This document shows, piece by piece, positions 60,535 to 64,000 of a DNA stretch of 64,000 nt (its first letter is position 1; each line of letters starts with the position of its first letter). Source of the stretch: Promicromonospora panici. GTDB taxonomy: Bacteria; Actinomycetota; Actinomycetes; Actinomycetales; Cellulomonadaceae. Below the pieces are notes generated by a model that was not told the DNA's origin, ran no database searches, and saw nothing but the letters and a program-made list of their open reading frames with translations. The stretch spans positions 62,001-126,000 of the forward strand of contig NZ_UWYY01000001.1 in NCBI RefSeq assembly GCF_900608595.1, read 5' to 3'. The translations under genes and the position numbers were made by a program.

Positions 60535-60637
60535 CGCCGAGGTAGAACTCTGGCGAGGTAGAACCAGGGCGAGGTAGGACTGCAGCAGCGGTCAGCCCGC
60601 TGCGGTTCTACCTCGCCAGAGTTCTACCTCGGCGGGG
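60535..60637. repeat. Palindromic tandem element, family B copy 3
   Basis: CGCCGAGGTAGAACTCTGGCG begins the left arm (written here in shortened form: CGCCGAGGTAGAAC), followed by two more GGCGAGGTAG units, a GC-rich centre, and the inverted arm ending GGTTCTACCTCGCC and CCTCGGCGGGG. It lies between convergent stops of the HAD and map genes. Confidence 0.88.
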
Positions 60638-60641
60638 TGGG

Positions 60642-61421
60642 TCAGTCGCGGGCGGTCAGGATGAGCGGGCCGTCTTCCGTGATCGCGATCGTGTGCTCCG
60701 AGTGGGCACCGCGGGAGCCGTCCGCGGAACGCAGGGTCCAGCCGTCCGGGTCAGTGAAGATCTCGTCGGTCGTCTCCAGGAACCACGGCTCGACGGCGAT
60801 GACGAGGCCCGGCTTGAGCGGGAAGCCCCGCCCGGCGCGACCGTTGTTCGGTACGTGCGGGTCGCCGTGCATCGTGCGGCCCACACCGTGCCCGCCGAAG
60901 TCGGTGTTGATCGAGTACCCGGCCGCATGCGCGACCTCGGCGATCGCCGCGGAGATGTCGCCGATCTTCTTGCCCGGCTGCGCGGCGGCGATGCCGGCGT
61001 CGAGCGCTACCTCGGTCGTGCGGATCAGCTTCGCGTCCGCCTCGGCGCGGCCGGGCGCGGGATTGCCCACCACGAACGACATCGCCGAGTCGGAGACCCA
61101 GCCGTTCACGGAGGCGGCGAAGTCGATGGACAGCAGGTCTCCGTCCCGGAGCGCGTAGTCGTACGGCAGGCCATGCAGGACGCCGTCGTTCACCGAGGTG
61201 CAGAGGGTCTTGCCGAAGGGCATGGCGCCGAAGGACGGGTGGTAGTCGATGTAGCACGACTCCGCGCCGCGGTCGCGGATCATCTTGTGGGCGACCTCGT
61301 CCAGCTCAAGGAGGTTCACGCCCACCCCGGCGGCCTCCCGGACGGCGAGCAGCACGTCCGCGACGAAGCGTCCCGCCGGGCGCATCTCCTCGATCTCGCG
61401 CGGCGTCCTCAGCTCGATCAT
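60642..61421 (-). CDS. map: Type I methionine aminopeptidase
   Basis: 259 residues; removes the N-terminal methionine from new proteins. Metal ligands are visible in order: LLSIDFAASVNGWVSDSAMS (first Asp of the site and the second Asp), GHGVGRTMHGDPHVPN (His), IAVEPWFLE (Glu) and AHSEHTIAITEDGP (Glu). The start at 61421 (MIELRTPREIEEM) has GGAAGGACGGAA upstream; a longer open frame to 61628 is not supported. Confidence 0.97.
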   Translation of the reverse strand: MIELRTPREIEEMRPAGRFVADVLLAVREAAGVGVNLLELDEVAHKMIRDRGAESCYIDYHPSFGAMPFGKTLCTSVNDGVLHGLPYDYALRDGDLLSIDFAASVNGWVSDSAMSFVVGNPAPGRAEADAKLIRTTEVALDAGIAAAQPGKKIGDISAAIAEVAHAAGYSINTDFGGHGVGRTMHGDPHVPNNGRAGRGFPLKPGLVIAVEPWFLETTDEIFTDPDGWTLRSADGSRGAHSEHTIAITEDGPLILTARD

Positions 61422-61547
61422 TTCCGTCCTTCCGTAGGGGCACCAGTGATCTGGCGGCACAAGCCTACGTCCCGCCGCCGACACGTCAGCCTGGGTGCTT
61501 GCGCGGAGCCGACCGGGGGTTTCACCTGGCTTGGGCGGTGCGGTCGA

Positions 61548-61569
61548 TTGCAACGGTTTCGTAATGCAA
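61548..61569. promoter_or_regulatory. Possible operator before the sugar ABC importer
   Basis: TTGCA and TGCAA are 12 bases apart in TTGCAACGGTTTCGTAATGC-AA, roughly symmetrical and 133 bases before the binding-protein start. LacI-type regulators of sugar transporters use TGCAA half-sites, usually closer together, so this is only suggestive. Confidence 0.3.
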
Positions 61570-61701
61570 GGCGGTGCTGTATGGGCTTGCATTGGATCGT
61601 GAACCACGGTTGCGTTGAGGAAGGGCAACCTGGCAGTCTGCCGGGCCGTACCCGCACGTCAGAGGGTTCTCAGCCCACACGAAGCAGTGGAGGAGCACGA
61701 G

Positions 61702-63087
61702 ATGACTATCCGGATGGCTTCCAAGCGCCGAGCGGCCGCCCTTGTGGCGACGGGCGCGAGCCTGGCCCTGATCCTGTCGGCCTGTGCCGACACCGATGAC
61801 GGCGGTGGCGGAGGCGGAGAAGAGACAGCAGGTCCCTACCAGATCGACTGCGCCCCCTATGAGGAGTTCGGCGACCTCGACGGCACGACGGTCACCGTCT
61901 ACACCACGATCGTCGACCCTGAGGGCGAGACCCAGCAGGCGTCGTACGAACCGTTCGAGGAGTGCACCGGCGTCGAGGTCGAGTACGAGGCGTCGCGCGA
62001 GATGGAGGCGCAGCTTCCCGTGCGTGTCCAGGCCGGCAACCCGCCGGACATCGCGATCCTGCCGCAGCCGGGCCTGCTCCAGACGCTCGTGCGCCAGTAC
62101 GACGCCGTCCTGCCCGCTCCCGAGCAGGTCGAGGCCAACGTCGACGAGGGCTGGGCGCCCGAATGGAAGGAGTACGGCACGGTCGACGGCACGTTCTACG
62201 CGGCGCCGCTGGGCTCCAACGTGAAGTCGTACGTCTGGTACTCGCCGTCCATGTTCGAGGAGGCGGGTTACGAGATCCCGGAGACCTGGGACGACATGAT
62301 GGCGCTCACCCAGGAGATCGCCGACAGCGGCGCGATCCCGTGGTGCGCCGGTGTCGAGTCCGGTGACGCCACCGGGTGGCCGGGCACCGACTTCATCGAG
62401 GACGTCGTGCTCCGCTCGGCGGGGCCCGAGGTCTACGACCAGTGGTACACCCACGAGATCCCGTTCAACGACCCGCAGATCGTCGAGGCGTGGGACCAGG
62501 CAGGCGAGATCCTCAAGAACCCGGACTACGTGAACGGTGGCCTGGGCGGGGTCGACTCGATCGCGACGGCGCCCTGGACCGACGCGGGCTACCCGATCCT
62601 CGAGGGCTCGTGCTGGATGCACCGGGCCGCGAACTTCTACCAGACGCAGTGGCCTGAGGGCACCGAGGTGGCGCCCGACGGCGACGTCTACGCGTTCTAC
62701 CTGCCGGCCGAGACCACCGACGAGCGTCCGACCCTGGTGGCCGGCGAGTTCATCGGTGCGTTCACCGACCGCCCGGAGGTGCAGGCGTTCCAGACCTACC
62801 TGTCCAGCGCCGACTGGGCCAACGCCAAGGCGGCGGCCACCCCGGCCGGTGGCTGGGTGAGCGCCAACAACGGCCTGGACCAGGAGCTGCTCGCCACGGA
62901 CTTCGACCGGCTCTCGGCCGAGATCCTCGCCGACCCGGCCACGGTGGCACGGTTCGACGCCTCCGACCTGATGCCGTCCGAGGTCGGTGCCGGCACCTTC
63001 TGGGCCGGAATCACCGAGTGGTTCGCCTCTGACCTCAGCAGCCAGGAGGTCACGGACGACATCGAAGCCTCCTGGCCCGAGGACTGA
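61702..63087 (+). CDS. Sugar ABC transporter substrate-binding lipoprotein
   Basis: 461 residues. Lipoprotein signal ending in LSAC (SLALILSACADTDDGGGGGG), so it is tethered outside the membrane. Periplasmic-binding-protein fold of the alpha-glucoside type: VTVYTTIVDPEGETQQ, QAGNPPDIAILPQPG, SYVWYSPSMFEEAGYEIPETWDDM and EGSCWMHRAANFYQTQWPEG. The ATG has GGAGGAG upstream. It should capture a sugar or oligosaccharide for the permease encoded next. Confidence 0.93.
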   Translation: MTIRMASKRRAAALVATGASLALILSACADTDDGGGGGGEETAGPYQIDCAPYEEFGDLDGTTVTVYTTIVDPEGETQQASYEPFEECTGVEVEYEASREMEAQLPVRVQAGNPPDIAILPQPGLLQTLVRQYDAVLPAPEQVEANVDEGWAPEWKEYGTVDGTFYAAPLGSNVKSYVWYSPSMFEEAGYEIPETWDDMMALTQEIADSGAIPWCAGVESGDATGWPGTDFIEDVVLRSAGPEVYDQWYTHEIPFNDPQIVEAWDQAGEILKNPDYVNGGLGGVDSIATAPWTDAGYPILEGSCWMHRAANFYQTQWPEGTEVAPDGDVYAFYLPAETTDERPTLVAGEFIGAFTDRPEVQAFQTYLSSADWANAKAAATPAGGWVSANNGLDQELLATDFDRLSAEILADPATVARFDASDLMPSEVGAGTFWAGITEWFASDLSSQEVTDDIEASWPED

Positions 63088-63116
63088 CCCATAGTTCTCG
63101 GCCCTGAGTGACGCGC

Positions 63117-63147
63117 GGAGGCGCGGGACCTCGTGTCCCGCGCCTCC
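63117..63147 (+). terminator. Intercistronic hairpin in the sugar importer operon
   Basis: GGAGGCGCGGGAC-CTCGT-GTCCCGCGCCTCC is a perfect 13-base stem with a 5-base loop and no T run, 29 bases after the binding-protein stop. In ABC operons such hairpins commonly stabilise or partly terminate the upstream message so the binding protein is made in excess. Confidence 0.7.
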
Positions 63148-63215
63148 GTCGGCCTAGGCTCGGGACATGGCCCGGGCGATGACGGCCGGACCGACAACCA
63201 GGATCTGGAGGATCC

Positions 63216-64000
63216 GTGGACTGGTTTCTGAATGCCGGTGACGACCCGGTACACAAGTTCTTGTTGATGATCATCGCGATCGCGCTCTTCGTCGTGGTGA
63301 TGGCCCTGATCCTCTTCGTGGTGGACCGGAGACGGAATCCCTCGAAGTGGTTCGTCGCGGGCGGATTCGTCGGCCCGGCGCTGCTGCTCCTGGCGGCCGG
63401 CCTGCTCTACCCGGCAGTCGGCACCTTCGTGAACTCGTTCCAAAACCGCAACGGTTCGGCCTTCGTCGGTCTCGACAACTACATCAGGGCGTTCAGCGAA
63501 CCCGCGTTCCTCCTCGTCCTGGGGAACACGGCGCTCTGGGTGCTGGTCGCGCCGGCCCTGGCCACGTTCATCGGCCTGGTCTACGCGGTGGTGGTGGACC
63601 ACAGCCGGTTCGAGAAGTTCGCCAAGGCACTGGTGTTCCTGCCGATGGCCATCTCGATGGTGGGCGCGGGCATCATCTGGAAGTTCGTCTACGAGTACAA
63701 GCCCGACCAGCCGGGCATCGAACAGACCGGCCTCCTGAACCAGCTCATCGTCTGGCTCGGCGGCACGCCCGTGCAGTTCCTGCTGGAGCGGCCGGCCAAC
63801 ACGTTCCTGCTGATGGTCGTGCTCATCTGGATCCAGACGGGCTTCGCGATGACCCTGCTCTCGGCATCGATCCGGGCCATCCCCACCGACATCGTCGAGG
63901 CGGCCCGCCTGGACGGCCTGTCCGGCTTCGGCATGTTCTGGCGCATCACGATCCCGAGCATCCGCCCGGCGCTCGTCGTTGTGCTGACCACGATCGCGAT
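63216..64000 (+). CDS. Sugar ABC transporter permease, partial
   Basis: First 261 codons; the gene runs off the right edge. GTG start MDWFLNAGDDPVHKFLL, with GGAGG upstream. Membrane segments: one near residue 20 (MIIAIALFVVVMALILFVV), then the MalF-type core LLLLAAGLLYPAVGTFVNSF, FVGLDNYIRAF, WVLVAPALATFIGLVYAVVV and AMTLLSASIRAIPTDIVEAARLDGLSGFGMFWRI, where the EAA loop (EAARLDG) contacts the ATPase. Partner of the preceding lipoprotein; the second permease is presumably just beyond the window. Confidence 0.93.
   Translation, partial: MDWFLNAGDDPVHKFLLMIIAIALFVVVMALILFVVDRRRNPSKWFVAGGFVGPALLLLAAGLLYPAVGTFVNSFQNRNGSAFVGLDNYIRAFSEPAFLLVLGNTALWVLVAPALATFIGLVYAVVVDHSRFEKFAKALVFLPMAISMVGAGIIWKFVYEYKPDQPGIEQTGLLNQLIVWLGGTPVQFLLERPANTFLLMVVLIWIQTGFAMTLLSASIRAIPTDIVEAARLDGLSGFGMFWRITIPSIRPALVVVLTTIA

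Noticed and set aside
1..64000. tRNA genes, transposases or integrases
   Set aside because: I looked for tRNA T-arm/anticodon patterns and transposase or recombinase motifs by eye and saw none; a covariance-model search would be needed to exclude tRNAs completely.

Overview
This is a high-GC window with GTG/TTG starts and almost no intergenic slack. The proteins point to an actinobacterium of the order Micrococcales, probably Promicromonosporaceae or a close relative (inference from gene content, not a database match). Supporting content: a DUF5926 protein, NadE with the mycobacterial-type catalytic residues, a WXG100-like operon, an LATTG sorting signal, and the actinobacterial haem cluster order. 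I saw no transposase, integrase, CRISPR array, rRNA or tRNA.

Layout. 0-5.2 kb: LuxR-type response regulator (cut by the left edge) and its kinase, an amidohydrolase and a secreted protein. 5.4-13.4 kb: a frameshifted HIT gene, a HigBA-like toxin-antitoxin pair, truncated haemoglobin, a DUF3592-like membrane protein, nadE, a CopC-domain protein, an MFS transporter and HU. 13.4-21.4 kb: a large kinase-like/flippase-like membrane protein, a CPBP protease, an S10 peptidase, and an ABC-2 exporter operon with its own regulator and a palindromic operator. 21.5-24.7 kb: csoR-copZ-copA copper operon. 24.8-28 kb: acetylesterase-like GDSL protein, formaldehyde dehydrogenase and an orphan OmpR-type regulator. 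28-36 kb is the most unusual part. It holds an operon for two SipW-dependent (TasA/camelysin-type) surface proteins, their signal peptidase and a phosphotransfer-like protein that has lost its histidine; a separate genuine HPt protein; a five-gene WXG100-like (type VII secretion substrate) operon; and then a second, decayed copy of the regulator/pseudo-HPt locus. 36-45.6 kb: haem synthesis (hemL, hemB, hemD, hemC, hemY, hemE, with divergent hemA), interrupted by a broken Fic gene where hemQ is commonly found. 45.6-48.5 kb: two secreted proteins sharing one leader design. 48.5-64 kb: CoA-transferase, DUF5926 protein, glycosyltransferase, lipid kinase, a 1419-residue duplicated membrane protein, serS, two HAD phosphatases, map, and the start of a sugar ABC importer running off the right edge.

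Two families of dispersed palindromes (five and three copies) sit next to gene 3' ends, and in two places they supply the stop codon of a gene. About fifteen genes have a TANNNT box ending 6-7 bases before the start codon, the signature of leaderless transcription; this also settles several start codons. The 254 bases between the secreted protein (start 5196) and the HIT gene hold nothing I can name.
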